Positions 16,647 through 25,271 of a stretch of 64,000 bases of DNA are shown here, piece by piece (position 1 is the first letter of the stretch; every line of letters starts with the position of its first letter). Below the pieces are notes generated by a model. That model had not been told where the DNA came from, ran no database searches, and saw nothing but the letters and a program-made list of their open reading frames with translations. Source of the stretch: QHXM01 sp032160165 (GTDB lineage: Bacteria > Acidobacteriota > Blastocatellia > Pyrinomonadales > Pyrinomonadaceae); assembly GCA_032160165.1 (NCBI GenBank), contig JAVHWA010000127.1, forward strand, positions 1 to 64,000. Reading direction: 5' to 3'. The position numbers and the translations under genes are program-made.

Positions 16647-17526
16647 CTATTTCGGCCGTATCGACTTCGCGGGCCCTAACCGGGACCGCGACCCTCTCGC
16701 TTTCTCTGGGGACCAGGAACTCAGTTGTTCCTTCGGTCACGGAACGATGCGCCGCGTGTGGAGGAAGGGCCGTGGTCGTCGCGGGCCGCAGCTCCCGCGG
16801 TGGGTCGAGTGACACCACTTCGTCTTCTATGCGGGCGGGATTCAGCGTGCGATGAAGGCGCCTTATACCGTACAGAAAACAGAGCGTGGCGAAGGCTTCA
16901 CCCGCAGCGAGCACACTTAGCCCAACCTTAGGAGTCTTGCCGGTGAATAGGATCAGGAACATCGCCAGCGCGGCAAAGAACAGTGCTGAAACAAAGCCGA
17001 GTACGAGGAATTGATGTGCCGGGCGCGCGCCCGATGTTAGTCTCAGAACTTCGAGTTCGGATGGGTCGCTCACCTCAACGGAAGCTCCGCACCCGCGACA
17101 GAAGTGTGAATCGCTGGAATTGTTCATGCCACAATGGACGCAGACAGGTTCTGCCAGAACCGCTGTCGCAAGAGCGATGATCGCTTCCGCCTCGCGCTCG
17201 ATCGTCTGCCGGTCGCCTTTCGTCACCAGCGCATTGATAATCTCAGAGTCGAATGTTGCCAATGTGGATGTCGAGCTGACCGCTGTCAGATCAATCGTCA
17301 GACTCTTCACGCATTTGAGTACGTCGAATGAACAGGCTGAAGCTTGACGTTCGCGCCGGGCGATCAGTGGGTGCTCGCTCACGACGCGATACCCCATCTT
17401 CTTCAGCGCGCGGACCAGTCGTTCGCGCACCGTTTCGAGATCGCCATGAATGACGCGCTTAAAGATATGGTTGGTCGGTTGTGTGTAATCAGAGCCGGCG
17501 GCCAACACTGCTACCAGTTTCGGCAT
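16642..17526 (-). CDS. Zinc-ribbon membrane protein of unknown function
   Basis: 294 residues with GGAG before the ATG. The first 130 residues look like a soluble alpha/beta domain (FKRVIHGDLETVRERLVRAL). A zinc ribbon follows, CVHCGMNN ... HFCRGCGASVE (two C-x2-C pairs), then two hydrophobic helices (FLVLGFVSALFFAALAMFLI and VGLSVLAAGEAFATLCFLYG). The basic, proline-containing tail is likely disordered. A cytoplasmic zinc-ribbon module with two membrane helices suggests a bitopic hairpin in the inner membrane. The gene diverges from the metallophosphoesterase across about 200 bases that probably hold both promoters. I do not recognise the family. Confidence 0.7.
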   Translation of the reverse strand: MPKLVAVLAAGSDYTQPTNHIFKRVIHGDLETVRERLVRALKKMGYRVVSEHPLIARRERQASACSFDVLKCVKSLTIDLTAVSSTSTLATFDSEIINALVTKGDRQTIEREAEAIIALATAVLAEPVCVHCGMNNSSDSHFCRGCGASVEVSDPSELEVLRLTSGARPAHQFLVLGFVSALFFAALAMFLILFTGKTPKVGLSVLAAGEAFATLCFLYGIRRLHRTLNPARIEDEVVSLDPPRELRPATTTALPPHAAHRSVTEGTTEFLVPRESERVAVPVRAREVDTAEIG

Positions 17527-17723
17527 TTTTGGGTCTCCATCAATAGAGGCAATTCATTCCTATGACCTGGAATACGTGGGAATGACCTTCCGAGTTTCCA
17601 TGAACGATGATGATAACAGTCCGGGGAGGCGTGGACCACCAGCTTCTCCCGTCGAACTGGTTGCCCTGCCCCTGTTTTCATGCTGTAATCCAATGAAAAA
17701 GAGCAACTGGCAGAAAAGGGAAC

Positions 17724-18389
17724 ATGAGCGGGCGAACAATTGTCGTTGGAGACATTCATGGTTGTTATGACGAGCTGATGGCTTTGCTCCGCAAGGCAGA
17801 ATTCGGCCCGGAGGATTCCGTTGTAGCGGTCGGCGATCTGATCGTAAAGGGTCCGAAGAACCGGCAGGTGCTCGATCTCTTTATTGAAGACAAACGCTTG
17901 CGGGCAGTGCTGGGCAATCACGATCGGGCAATAAAACGATACCTACATGGCAAGAAAGACTCACTAAAAGGGCAACAGGCAAAGGCGTTCGCTGAGCTGA
18001 AGGTCGACGTCGAACGATACTATCTGTTTCTGCAATCGCTTCCCCTTATGATCGATCTTGGGTCGCATCTGGTAGTGCATGGGGGCCTACGCCCGGGCGT
18101 GGCATTGACACGGCAGAAGACTGGAGATTTGACGGAGCTCCGCACGCTGGGAAAGCACCGAGCGAGCCGCAAGGGAACGCCATGGTATGACGTTTACGAC
18201 GGCAAGAAAATAGTCCTCTTCGGCCACTGGCCCGCGCCGGAACCACGAAAGGGACTGCGCGCGATCGGGCTTGATACCGGCTGCGTCTACGGCAATCGGT
18301 TAACGGCATATATCGTGGAGAGCGGAGAATTCTTGAGTGTCAAAGCGAAGCGCGCATACGACCCGCCCAAGCACCCGCTGCGCTTTTAG
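17724..18389 (+). CDS. Metallophosphoesterase, PPP/ApaH type
   Basis: 221 residues. All dinuclear-metal motifs are visible: TIVVGDIHGCYDEL (D-x-H), VVAVGDLIVKGPKN (GD), AVLGNHDRAI (GNHD), LVVHGGLRPG (H) and a late LFGHWP (H). The family includes PrpA-like protein phosphatases and diadenosine tetraphosphate hydrolases (ApaH). It is cytoplasmic, with no signal peptide. AAGGG precedes the ATG closely. It lies 194 bases upstream of ppk1 on the same strand, so a role in nucleotide or phosphate metabolism alongside polyphosphate synthesis is plausible but not shown. Confidence 0.85.
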   Translation: MSGRTIVVGDIHGCYDELMALLRKAEFGPEDSVVAVGDLIVKGPKNRQVLDLFIEDKRLRAVLGNHDRAIKRYLHGKKDSLKGQQAKAFAELKVDVERYYLFLQSLPLMIDLGSHLVVHGGLRPGVALTRQKTGDLTELRTLGKHRASRKGTPWYDVYDGKKIVLFGHWPAPEPRKGLRAIGLDTGCVYGNRLTAYIVESGEFLSVKAKRAYDPPKHPLRF

Positions 18390-18583
18390 TGATCCGAGTC
18401 GTCCTGTTATGTGACTCGCTCCACGCAACCGAGCAATATCCTGCGGCATCTGTTTGAAAGGTGAAGACGCTAAAGGCGCGAGCAGGCTCTGGCATTTCGC
18501 GCCGTTGGCGCGAAGCTCGAAGGGTTTTTCCTCCCTGATCGGTTTCCCGCTCAGACCTGAGCTGGGTTATCTTGGAAGTTCGA

Positions 18584-20740
18584 ATGACCACAGGTAAGCG
18601 CAAAGAATTAACGCTAGTAGACCGCCGCGAGGGCGGCGACGCGCATGTGACGCTGCCGCCGACGTTGCACGGCGCGAAGGACCTGCTGCTGAATCGCGAG
18701 TTGAGCCTGCTCGAGTTCATCCGTCGCGTGCTCGAGGAAGCGCTGGACGACACTACTCCGCTGCTCGAACGCCTGAAGTTCCTCTCCATCTTCTCCACCA
18801 ACCTCGACGAGTTCTTCATGATACGTATATCGGGACTCAAAGAAGCGCTGGAAGAAGACGTGTCCGAGCTGTCGCCGGATGGAATGACTATCCCGGACCA
18901 GCTAAAGGCAATCCGCGAACGCCTGCTTCCAATGATTGAAGAACAGATGCGCTGTTTGCACCAGGACATCTTTCCTCAACTAAAAGCTCATGGCATAGGC
19001 ATTGAGACTTACGATTCATTGACACAGGCTGAGCGAGACGTGCTCAGCACATATTTCGATGAGGAGATTTTTCCTGTACTCACGCCGCTGGCAGTCGATC
19101 CGGCGCACCCGTTTCCTTACATCTCGAACCAGAGTCTCAACATCGGGTTGATGGTGAAGCCGATACGCGCGCACGGAATCACTCAATCTTTAACCGGAAA
19201 GATTGAACCGCGTTTCGTTCGCATAAAGGTGCCGCCGCTTGTTCCCAGGCTGGTCCGGGTAGGCAAGGAGGGCGCGCGGTTCGTCCTGCTGGAGGATTTG
19301 ATCGCCGCGAATGCCGATGCGCTGTTTCCCAGGATGAATAGTGAGAGGGCCCACTTTTTCAGGGTCACCCGCGACGCGGATATCGAAGTCAGAGAGGACA
19401 AGGCGGCTGATCTGCTGAAGGCGATCGAGCAGACTCTTCGCAAGCGAAAGTTTGGTACTGAGGTTCGTCTGGAAGTCTCGAAAGGCATGCCGGAGGATAT
19501 GGTCAACTATCTGCTGGGCGAGCTCGATCTCAAGAGAGAAGACGTTTATGAGATTGACGGGCCATTAAAGATAGACGATTTGACCGAGCTCTGCGACCTC
19601 GATATGCCCGAACTTAAAGACAAGCCGCTTCGGCCTACGGTTCCGGCGACCCTGGAACACGACCACATGATCTTCGACGCGATAAGAAAACACGACATCT
19701 TGTTGCATCACCCTTACACGTCATACACAACTGTAGTTGATTTCATCAATGAAGCAGCACGAGACCCGGACGTGCTGGCCATCAAGATCTGTCTTTATCG
19801 AACGGGACAAGATTCTCCCATTCCTCAGGCCCTGATAGAAGCGGCAGAGCAGGGAAAACAGGTGACCACGATAGTTGAGATCAAGGCCCGCTTTGACGAA
19901 GAGGCTAATATCGAATGGGCGCGCCGGCTTGAAGAGGCGGGAGTTCATGTAGTGTACGGCGTTCTGGGACTGAAGACGCACTGCAAGGTTGCGTTGGTTG
20001 TCCGTCGAGAAGGAAAAGATCTCAGGCGCTATATGCATATTGCTACCGGCAACTACAACCCGATCACGTCCGGCTTCTACACGGACCTCGGCCTCTTCAC
20101 CGTTGACGAAGATATCGGCGCGGATGCAACCGAGCTTTTCAATTTCCTGACGGGCTATTCACGACAGAAGGAGTATCGTCAATTGCTGGTCGCGCCTGTT
20201 AACCAACGCGAAGGAATGCTCGAGCTCATCAGACGCGAGGCCGAACACAGCCGCGCGGGCCGACCCTCGGGGATGCAAATAAAAATCAACCGGCTGGCTG
20301 ATCTTGAAATCATCCATGCGCTTTACGAAGCCTCGCAAGCAGGTGTTCCGATTGAGCTGATAATTCGCGGAACCTGCATGTTGCGGCCCGGTGTGCCAGG
20401 ACTTTCCGAGTCAATTCAAGTGAGAAGTATCGTTGGCAGACTCCTCGAACACAGCAGGGTCTTTTACTTCGCGAACGGCGGCGAAGAAGAGATCTACATC
20501 GGCAGCTCCGACTGGATGTCGCGCAACCTGGACCGACGCGTGGAAGTAGTTACTCCAATCCACGATCCCGATCTCAAGAGATATCTGAAAGACGTGATCC
20601 TGGCGGCGTATTTGAAAGACAACGTGAAGTCTCGACGCCTGCTATCGGACGGAACTTACGAACGAATAAAGCCGGCCGCGGGTGAAGAGAAGTTTGAGGT
20701 CCAGATGTATTTCGAAGGCAGCGTAAGTCTTGACCTTTAA
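18584..20740 (+). CDS. ppk1: Polyphosphate kinase 1
   Basis: 718 residues from the ATG at 18584, supported by GGAAG six bases upstream; a TTG four codons earlier is in frame. Family landmarks: the N-terminal LLNRELSLLEFIRRVLEEA and FFMIRISGLKEAL, the HKD-like catalytic halves with KICLYRTGQDSPIPQALIEA, VYGVLGLKTHCKVALVVRRE (the autophosphorylated histidine), YMHIATGNYNP, YTDLGLFT, and IYIGSSDWMSRNLDRRVEV near the end. Transfers the ATP gamma-phosphate onto growing polyphosphate, reversibly. Followed at 86 bases by a DUF4956 membrane protein, a family otherwise known beside VTC-type polyphosphate polymerases. Confidence 0.97.
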   Translation: MTTGKRKELTLVDRREGGDAHVTLPPTLHGAKDLLLNRELSLLEFIRRVLEEALDDTTPLLERLKFLSIFSTNLDEFFMIRISGLKEALEEDVSELSPDGMTIPDQLKAIRERLLPMIEEQMRCLHQDIFPQLKAHGIGIETYDSLTQAERDVLSTYFDEEIFPVLTPLAVDPAHPFPYISNQSLNIGLMVKPIRAHGITQSLTGKIEPRFVRIKVPPLVPRLVRVGKEGARFVLLEDLIAANADALFPRMNSERAHFFRVTRDADIEVREDKAADLLKAIEQTLRKRKFGTEVRLEVSKGMPEDMVNYLLGELDLKREDVYEIDGPLKIDDLTELCDLDMPELKDKPLRPTVPATLEHDHMIFDAIRKHDILLHHPYTSYTTVVDFINEAARDPDVLAIKICLYRTGQDSPIPQALIEAAEQGKQVTTIVEIKARFDEEANIEWARRLEEAGVHVVYGVLGLKTHCKVALVVRREGKDLRRYMHIATGNYNPITSGFYTDLGLFTVDEDIGADATELFNFLTGYSRQKEYRQLLVAPVNQREGMLELIRREAEHSRAGRPSGMQIKINRLADLEIIHALYEASQAGVPIELIIRGTCMLRPGVPGLSESIQVRSIVGRLLEHSRVFYFANGGEEEIYIGSSDWMSRNLDRRVEVVTPIHDPDLKRYLKDVILAAYLKDNVKSRRLLSDGTYERIKPAAGEEKFEVQMYFEGSVSLDL

Positions 20741-20826
20741 CGGCAGCGCGTGCTGCTGAATTGTGAATCCAACAAACGGGCGGAGCCTCTCGACAGTTGC
20801 GACTTGCTTAACGCGGGGTTGATCTA

Positions 20827-21750
20827 ATGAACAAAAACGCATGGGTGACACTCGTCCTGGTGGCATTGCTGGCGGCTCTGCTTGGATTCTCGCTGGTCAC
20901 ATATATCAAGGCCTACAATCAACCGGCGAACCCGTCCTCGCAGATTCAATCCACAGCGCAGACTGCCGCCGGCCAAACAAGCACCACCGATCAGCCGTCA
21001 GAGCCGAAGGGAAAGAAAGGCGAATCGACTGTCACCGAGATTATGGGAGGTGGCGCGACGCTTCCGACACAGGTGCGGACAGAAGAGTGGACGGTCATCA
21101 TTCCGCGAATCGTGATCCGACTCTCGCTCGCCGCTTTGCTCGCCGGGATGCTTGCTTTTCGTCCACGGCGGGACTTGTCTCTGGCGAAACGCAACCTGTT
21201 CGTCGCGCAGACACAGATACTGCTTGCCGTCGTCGCCAGCGCCTTGATGATGATAGTGGGCGATAATGCCGCGCGGGCGTTCGGCATCTTCGCGGCAGCT
21301 TCGTTGGTGCGATTTCGGACCAACATCCGGGACCCGAAAGAGATCACAGTCCTGTTGATTAGTCTTGCGGTGGGGCTGGCGACTGGCGTCGGTCATTGGG
21401 ACGTGGCGATTGTGCTGGCCGCCTTCGTTCTCCCGTTGCTTTGGCTGCTCGAGTCGCAGGAATCGAAACAGGTCTATCGCTCTATGGATCTGACTGTGAG
21501 GACGCGCGACACGGAAGCGATGCAGGAAATCCTGAAACGCATCTTCCAGCGTCACGGCTTCAGCGCCGAGTTGAGAGAGATCGATCCGCCGGACGAGGCG
21601 GAGCCGGTTGGATGTGTCATGTATTCGGTGAACATGAACCTTAGCGTCAGCACAGACCAGATCAGCGACGAAATCCGCAAGGCAGACCCCAAGACGATCG
21701 AAGGAATCGAGTGGCAATCGAAGAAGGATGCTTCGTATATTTATCAGTAA
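20827..21750 (+). CDS. DUF4956 membrane protein
   Basis: 307 residues. One N-terminal helix (WVTLVLVALLAALLGFSLVT), a Ser/Thr/Gln-rich linker of about 60 residues, then the DUF4956 core with about four helices, including NLFVAQTQILLAVVASALMM, the conserved RAFGIFAAASLVRFRTNIRD loop and ITVLLISLAVGLATGVGHW. The last 100 residues are a soluble alpha/beta domain. DUF4956 proteins are commonly encoded beside VTC-domain polyphosphate polymerases; here the partner is ppk1, 86 bases upstream. The location should be the inner membrane; a role in polyphosphate handling is inferred from context only. The added N-terminal helix and linker look unusual for the family. Confidence 0.85.
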   Translation: MNKNAWVTLVLVALLAALLGFSLVTYIKAYNQPANPSSQIQSTAQTAAGQTSTTDQPSEPKGKKGESTVTEIMGGGATLPTQVRTEEWTVIIPRIVIRLSLAALLAGMLAFRPRRDLSLAKRNLFVAQTQILLAVVASALMMIVGDNAARAFGIFAAASLVRFRTNIRDPKEITVLLISLAVGLATGVGHWDVAIVLAAFVLPLLWLLESQESKQVYRSMDLTVRTRDTEAMQEILKRIFQRHGFSAELREIDPPDEAEPVGCVMYSVNMNLSVSTDQISDEIRKADPKTIEGIEWQSKKDASYIYQ

Positions 21751-21782
21751 GAGTGGACAGTAATCGACCCGGCAAACCGACG

Positions 21783-21894
21783 GGTCCGAACCACCTGCGT
21801 AAGCGGGTGGGTTGCCGCGCGTAGAAGCATCTGTCAGCTGAAGACTCCACAACGCCCCGCAAGAACCCGCCCGCTGAGGCAGGCGGTTCTGACC
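21783..21894. repeat. Large dumbbell palindrome upstream of the toxin-antitoxin pair
   Basis: The left block GGTCCGAACCACCTGC (21783-21798) continues into its own hairpin with GCGGGTGGGTT; the right block AAGAACCCGCC ... GGCGGTTCTGACC (to 21894) is likewise self-complementary. Left and right ends also pair with each other (14 of 16). This matches the plan of the elements at 11303 and 56790 with a longer spacer. A further short palindrome, GCCGTCGCGTAGCGGC, follows at 21907-21922. Confidence 0.7.
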
Positions 21895-21938
21895 GGAATT
21901 GAACTGCCGTCGCGTAGCGGCGAAACAAGGATGGTTAT

Positions 21939-22133
21939 ATGAGCACCCAAGAGATGATTCAGAAAGAAGTCGAGAACCTACCCGAGGCCCTCCAACGCAA
22001 GGTTTACGACTTCGCACGTTTTCTTCGCGAAAAGTCAGCCGACGACCCGTTCAACGGATTGTCGTTGAGCGCATCTGCGCTACGCAAAGATTGGGACACG
22101 CCAGAGGAAGACGCCGCATGGGCAAACCTTTAG
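21939..22133 (+). CDS. Antitoxin, DUF2281/VapB-like
   Basis: 64 residues. The pattern MSTQEMIQKEVENLP, then ALQRKVYDFARFLREK, is that of small DUF2281-type antitoxins, with an acidic C-terminus rich in tryptophan (WDTPEEDAAWANL) that would insert into the toxin. No separate DNA-binding fold is obvious at this length. The 3' end overlaps the toxin start by 16 bases, the usual tight coupling. It neutralises the downstream MazF-type ribonuclease and probably autoregulates the pair. Identified by size, sequence pattern and partner. Confidence 0.75.
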   Translation: MSTQEMIQKEVENLPEALQRKVYDFARFLREKSADDPFNGLSLSASALRKDWDTPEEDAAWANL

Positions 22134-22450
22134 TCGGCGATGTGGTCGTTTTGCCGTTTCCGCAGACCGATTTGCAAGCGGGTAAACGCCGGCCAGCCCT
22201 TGTTGTCGCCGACCTTCCCGGAGACGACCTGATCCTCTGCCAGATAACCAGTCAATCACGTCGCGGTGATAGTTACTCAATTCAACTGACGAGCGCCGAC
22301 TTCGAGCATGGTCATCTGAATGTGGACAGCTTCATTCGTCCTCATCGTTTATTCACGGTCGAACGATCAGTAGTGGTTTATTCGGCTGCGAAGGTGAGGA
22401 GTTCCAAATTAAACGAGGTTCGGTCGAAGATTCGGGAACTGTTCAGTTAA
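22118..22450 (+). CDS. MazF/PemK-type endoribonuclease toxin
   Basis: 110 residues from the ATG at 22118, inside the last codons of the antitoxin; the frame is open further upstream but without meaning. Family signatures: GDVVVLPFPQTDL, KRRPALVVADLPGDDLILCQ, ITSQSRRGDSYSIQL, and SFIRPHRLFTVERSVV. MazF-like toxins cleave mRNA at short motifs when the antitoxin is degraded. The pair lies between a dumbbell repeat and a strong terminator and shows no relation to its neighbours, which suits a mobile stability or stress module. Confidence 0.88.
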   Translation: MGKPLVGDVVVLPFPQTDLQAGKRRPALVVADLPGDDLILCQITSQSRRGDSYSIQLTSADFEHGHLNVDSFIRPHRLFTVERSVVVYSAAKVRSSKLNEVRSKIRELFS

Positions 22451-22572
22451 TTCAACCAAATGTTTGGGACTCTTGATTCGCACCATTGGCGCCCTCCCTC
22501 ACGGTCGGGCTACTGCCCCGTTACGCGATGTTGGGCGTGCGGATATGTCGTCGCTCCGCGACTGGTAATAGA

Positions 22573-22601
22573 AAAAGGCCGCTCAAGATGAGCGGCCTTT
22601 T
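22573..22601. terminator. Bidirectional intrinsic terminator
   Basis: AAAAGGCCGCTC, five-base loop, GAGCGGCCTTTT: a perfect 12-pair stem with A-rich and T-rich flanks. It lies between the convergent toxin gene and the secreted phosphatase gene and can serve both. Confidence 0.88.
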
Positions 22602-22630
22602 CGATTGCCTTTAGTCTATACGAGACCTGC

Positions 22631-23212
22631 TTATCTTCCGCCCGTCGATGCGGCGCCTTTGGCCTGCGTCTGTGCGTAGTAGTCCTGAACGAAGGTCTTG
22701 AAATCGCCGTGACCCCAGCTCGTGTAGAAATCGAACTTCTTCATCTCGGCGTAAACCTGGTCGAAGTCCCAATGATATTTGTTGAAGCGATATACCGCGC
22801 CCATCGCCCCGGTTCGATGACGACCACCCGCGCAGTGCACGTAGAACTTGCCGGTCGCGGGATCGTCAACCAGCTTCATAAAAGCCGTGACGGCCGCTTC
22901 GGTCGGATACGCCTTGTCGACCATGGGGATGTTCACGTAGCGCATGCCGAGTGATTCGACAGCCTGCTTCTCGTAATCTTTCGGTTCAGCCTGCAAGTCA
23001 ACCACTGTGTTGATGCCGATCGCCTTCAACGCTTCATAGTCGTCCTTCTTCGGCTGGGCCCCGCGATAGAAGCGGTCGTCCATTTGTCCGAAGTTCTTAA
23101 TCTTAACGCTGGTAAAATCGGCGTGCGCGGCTGACTGAGCAGACGCCATGATGGCAAAAGCCACGACCGCAACGAGGGCGCCAAAACTTCTACGAAAGGC
23201 TTTCAAACTCAT
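22631..23212 (-). CDS. Secreted dual-specificity/tyrosine phosphatase-like protein
   Basis: 193 residues. A signal peptide (RSFGALVAVVAFAIMASAQS) precedes a cysteine phosphatase fold with FYRGAQPKKDDYEAL (the RSAQP-like opening), INTVVDLQAEPKD, and the active-site P-loop FYVHCAGGRHRTGAMGAVYR, matching H-C-x5-R-T/S-G. This places a DSP/tyrosine-phosphatase-like hydrolase outside the cytoplasm. Substrates may be phosphoproteins, inositol phosphates (phytase-like cysteine phosphatases share this loop) or polyphosphate esters. It is convergent with the toxin gene and diverges from the PAP2 gene across a 380-base interval. Assignment of the fold is firm; substrate is open. Confidence 0.85.
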   Translation of the reverse strand: MSLKAFRRSFGALVAVVAFAIMASAQSAAHADFTSVKIKNFGQMDDRFYRGAQPKKDDYEALKAIGINTVVDLQAEPKDYEKQAVESLGMRYVNIPMVDKAYPTEAAVTAFMKLVDDPATGKFYVHCAGGRHRTGAMGAVYRFNKYHWDFDQVYAEMKKFDFYTSWGHGDFKTFVQDYYAQTQAKGAASTGGR

Positions 23213-23592
23213 CCGAGGTCCTCCAGAAGACAGTACAATAGGAATTAAGTCGGGACTCCAAAAAAATGGTTAATGAGTTAGGGTTGAGTCGCGCTCGAAC
23301 CTTCAACCTGACTGTATCATGTTCGAGCACGGGCTGACAATAATCTGGTATCAGATTCTCTTGTCAAAGGCAGAGACTAAGAGGCAGAAATGGCACCCGA
23401 AGTTGCATGAAATCTCGGCTAAGATTTCGAGTTCATGCACCCAAATCGCGCACAACAGTCACGTAAAAATCCGGTAGTATTTAAGTGCCGGGCCGTTGTA
23501 ATCTTCCCTTCATCTCCTCTCGATTACCGTAGACGCGACTAGCTTCAACAATCCGCAGGTGATCAACAGCATCACGGCAAGGGAGTATTCAG
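23213..23592. other. Intergenic region between divergent phosphatase genes
   Basis: 380 bases without a gene. It should contain the promoters of both flanking genes. An imperfect palindrome at 23404-23438 pairs TGCATGAA with TTCATGCA around ATCT/AGAT. No array, RNA gene or coding frame was recognised. Confidence 0.5.
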
Positions 23593-24519
23593 ATGGACAG
23601 AGGACTTCAAACCCATACCAGGACGTGGCGTGTTGGCATCTTTTGCGTTCTGATTTTGATCGCGTCCATGACGATACGAGCGCAGGCGCCCGCCGGGAAA
23701 GCTCCTCCGGTCGCGCAACCCTCTCCCACACCCAACGCGAAGAGCTCGCCGTCGCTTGAGCGTCGTTTTTTCAGAAATATTCTGGCGGATCAGCAGGCCA
23801 TCTGGACGTCTCCGTTTCGAATCGGCCGCGACGATGCGAAATGGCTTGCCCCGCTTGGCCTCGCCACGGCTTCGTTACTCGCTACCGACCGGCATACGGC
23901 GGGGGCACTAGCTGAGAACGATCGAACGCGCTTGAGGATTAGTAGGGACATTAGTCAGGGAGGAGCCTTTTACACTACCGGGGGAATCGCAACTGGCTTC
24001 TATTTGGTTGGTCGGGCCACAAACAATGCACGCGCCCGCGAAACAGGACTTCTCGGAGGCGAGGCGCTGATAGATAGCGGGATCGTCGTGAGCGTCCTCA
24101 AAGGCGTCTCGCAGCGGCCCCGTCCGCCTCTCGACGATGCAAGCGGAGAGTTTTTCGATGGGGGCCAGTCGTTTCCCTCGGGACATGCGGCGAGCGTGTG
24201 GTCACTGGCGACTGTGGTCGCGTACGAGTATGGGAATCATCGCCCATTGGTGCGCTTCGGTGCGTATGGCCTCGCAACCGCCGTGAGCCTCTCGCGGTTC
24301 ACCGGACAGAACCACTTTCTCAGCGACGTGCTGGTTGGGAGCGCCATCGGATACGGCATCGGCCGCTATGTTTATCGGAAACATCATGATCCGGATTTGG
24401 ATGCGAGCGAAAGCGACGCCAGGGGCAAGAGCTCTCGGTCAAAGCTGATGCCGTTTACTTCGCCGGTTTATAGTCGTGCTTCGCAATCTTATGGTCTGGC
24501 CCTGGCTTGGAGCTTCTGA
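23593..24519 (+). CDS. PAP2 family phosphatase
   Basis: 308 residues with GGGAG seven bases before the ATG. A signal sequence or anchor (VGIFCVLILIASMTIRAQA) precedes a proline-rich segment and the PAP2 domain: KGVSQRPRPPLDDASGEFF (K-x6-RP type), SFPSGHAASVWSLATVVAYE (PSGH with the catalytic His), and LSRFTGQNHFLSDVLVG (SR-x5-H-x3-D). Such enzymes dephosphorylate lipid phosphates (phosphatidic acid, undecaprenyl pyrophosphate) on the periplasmic side. Only 17 bases separate it from a response regulator and histidine kinase, so the three genes are probably one operon. Confidence 0.9.
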   Translation: MDRGLQTHTRTWRVGIFCVLILIASMTIRAQAPAGKAPPVAQPSPTPNAKSSPSLERRFFRNILADQQAIWTSPFRIGRDDAKWLAPLGLATASLLATDRHTAGALAENDRTRLRISRDISQGGAFYTTGGIATGFYLVGRATNNARARETGLLGGEALIDSGIVVSVLKGVSQRPRPPLDDASGEFFDGGQSFPSGHAASVWSLATVVAYEYGNHRPLVRFGAYGLATAVSLSRFTGQNHFLSDVLVGSAIGYGIGRYVYRKHHDPDLDASESDARGKSSRSKLMPFTSPVYSRASQSYGLALAWSF

Positions 24520-24536
24520 GCGCCGTTCTGATCAAT

Positions 24537-25271
24537 ATGAGAGTCTTGCTGGTAGAAGACGACCCTCGCATCGCCCGGTTCATCTCACAGGGCCTGCGCG
24601 AGCAGTCGTATGCAGTAGACGCCACCGCCGACGGTGAGGATGCGCTTTACAAGGTTGCCGTCAACGACTACGACGCGGTCGTGCTTGACGTGATGATCCC
24701 CGGTCGCGACGGCTTTGAAGTCTGTCGCGAACTGCGTGCCGGCGGTTCAAGCGTTCCAGTGATCATGCTGACTGCGCGCGATGCGGTTCGCGACCGGATT
24801 GCCGGTTTGGATTGCGGAGCGGACGATTACCTCACAAAGCCGTTCGAAGTGGCCGAGTTGCTAGCCCGCTTACGCGCGCTGCTGCGGCGCGGACATGTCG
24901 TTCGACCCGCCACCATCGTGGTGGCTGATCTGGTAATAGATACCGGCGCCCACAGCGTGACGCGAGCCGGACGTAAGATCGAAGTAACAGCGAAGGAGTA
25001 CGCACTGCTGGAATATCTCGGACGCGAGCAGGGACGCGTGCTCGGTCGGGCTGAGATTGCGGAACACGTTTGGGATGAAAACTTCGATCCGCTTTCGAAT
25101 CTGATAGACGTGAACATCAACCGGCTGCGACGAAAGATTGACGATGGCTTCGGCCCGCCGCTGATTCATACGCGCCGAGGAGAGGGCTACATGCTGGCAG
25201 CGCCGGACAATCTCCAGCCGGCAGGGGATAGCGTCGCAGGCGAAGGTGAACCCGAGGGCGACCATGCTTGA
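24537..25271 (+). CDS. OmpR-family response regulator
   Basis: 244 residues from the ATG at 24537. Receiver domain: MRVLLVEDDPRIARFIS (acidic pocket), VVLDVMIPGRDG with the phosphorylated Asp51, MLTARDA, and DDYLTKPFEVAELLARLRAL with the conserved lysine. The winged-helix effector ends LIDVNINRLRRKIDDG ... THRRGEGYML-type wing (HTRRGEGYML). A 30-residue acidic tail follows. Cytoplasmic transcription factor, phosphorylated by the kinase encoded next, whose start overlaps by 8 bases. Likely targets are the downstream PepSY, receptor and efflux genes (inference from position). Confidence 0.95.
   Translation: MRVLLVEDDPRIARFISQGLREQSYAVDATADGEDALYKVAVNDYDAVVLDVMIPGRDGFEVCRELRAGGSSVPVIMLTARDAVRDRIAGLDCGADDYLTKPFEVAELLARLRALLRRGHVVRPATIVVADLVIDTGAHSVTRAGRKIEVTAKEYALLEYLGREQGRVLGRAEIAEHVWDENFDPLSNLIDVNINRLRRKIDDGFGPPLIHTRRGEGYMLAAPDNLQPAGDSVAGEGEPEGDHA

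Noticed and set aside
20998..22017. 339-codon antisense frame over the DUF4956 gene
   Set aside because: The sense gene has clear domain motifs; long antisense frames are expected at this G+C content. Similar cases at 33894-34835 and 36830-37750 were dropped.
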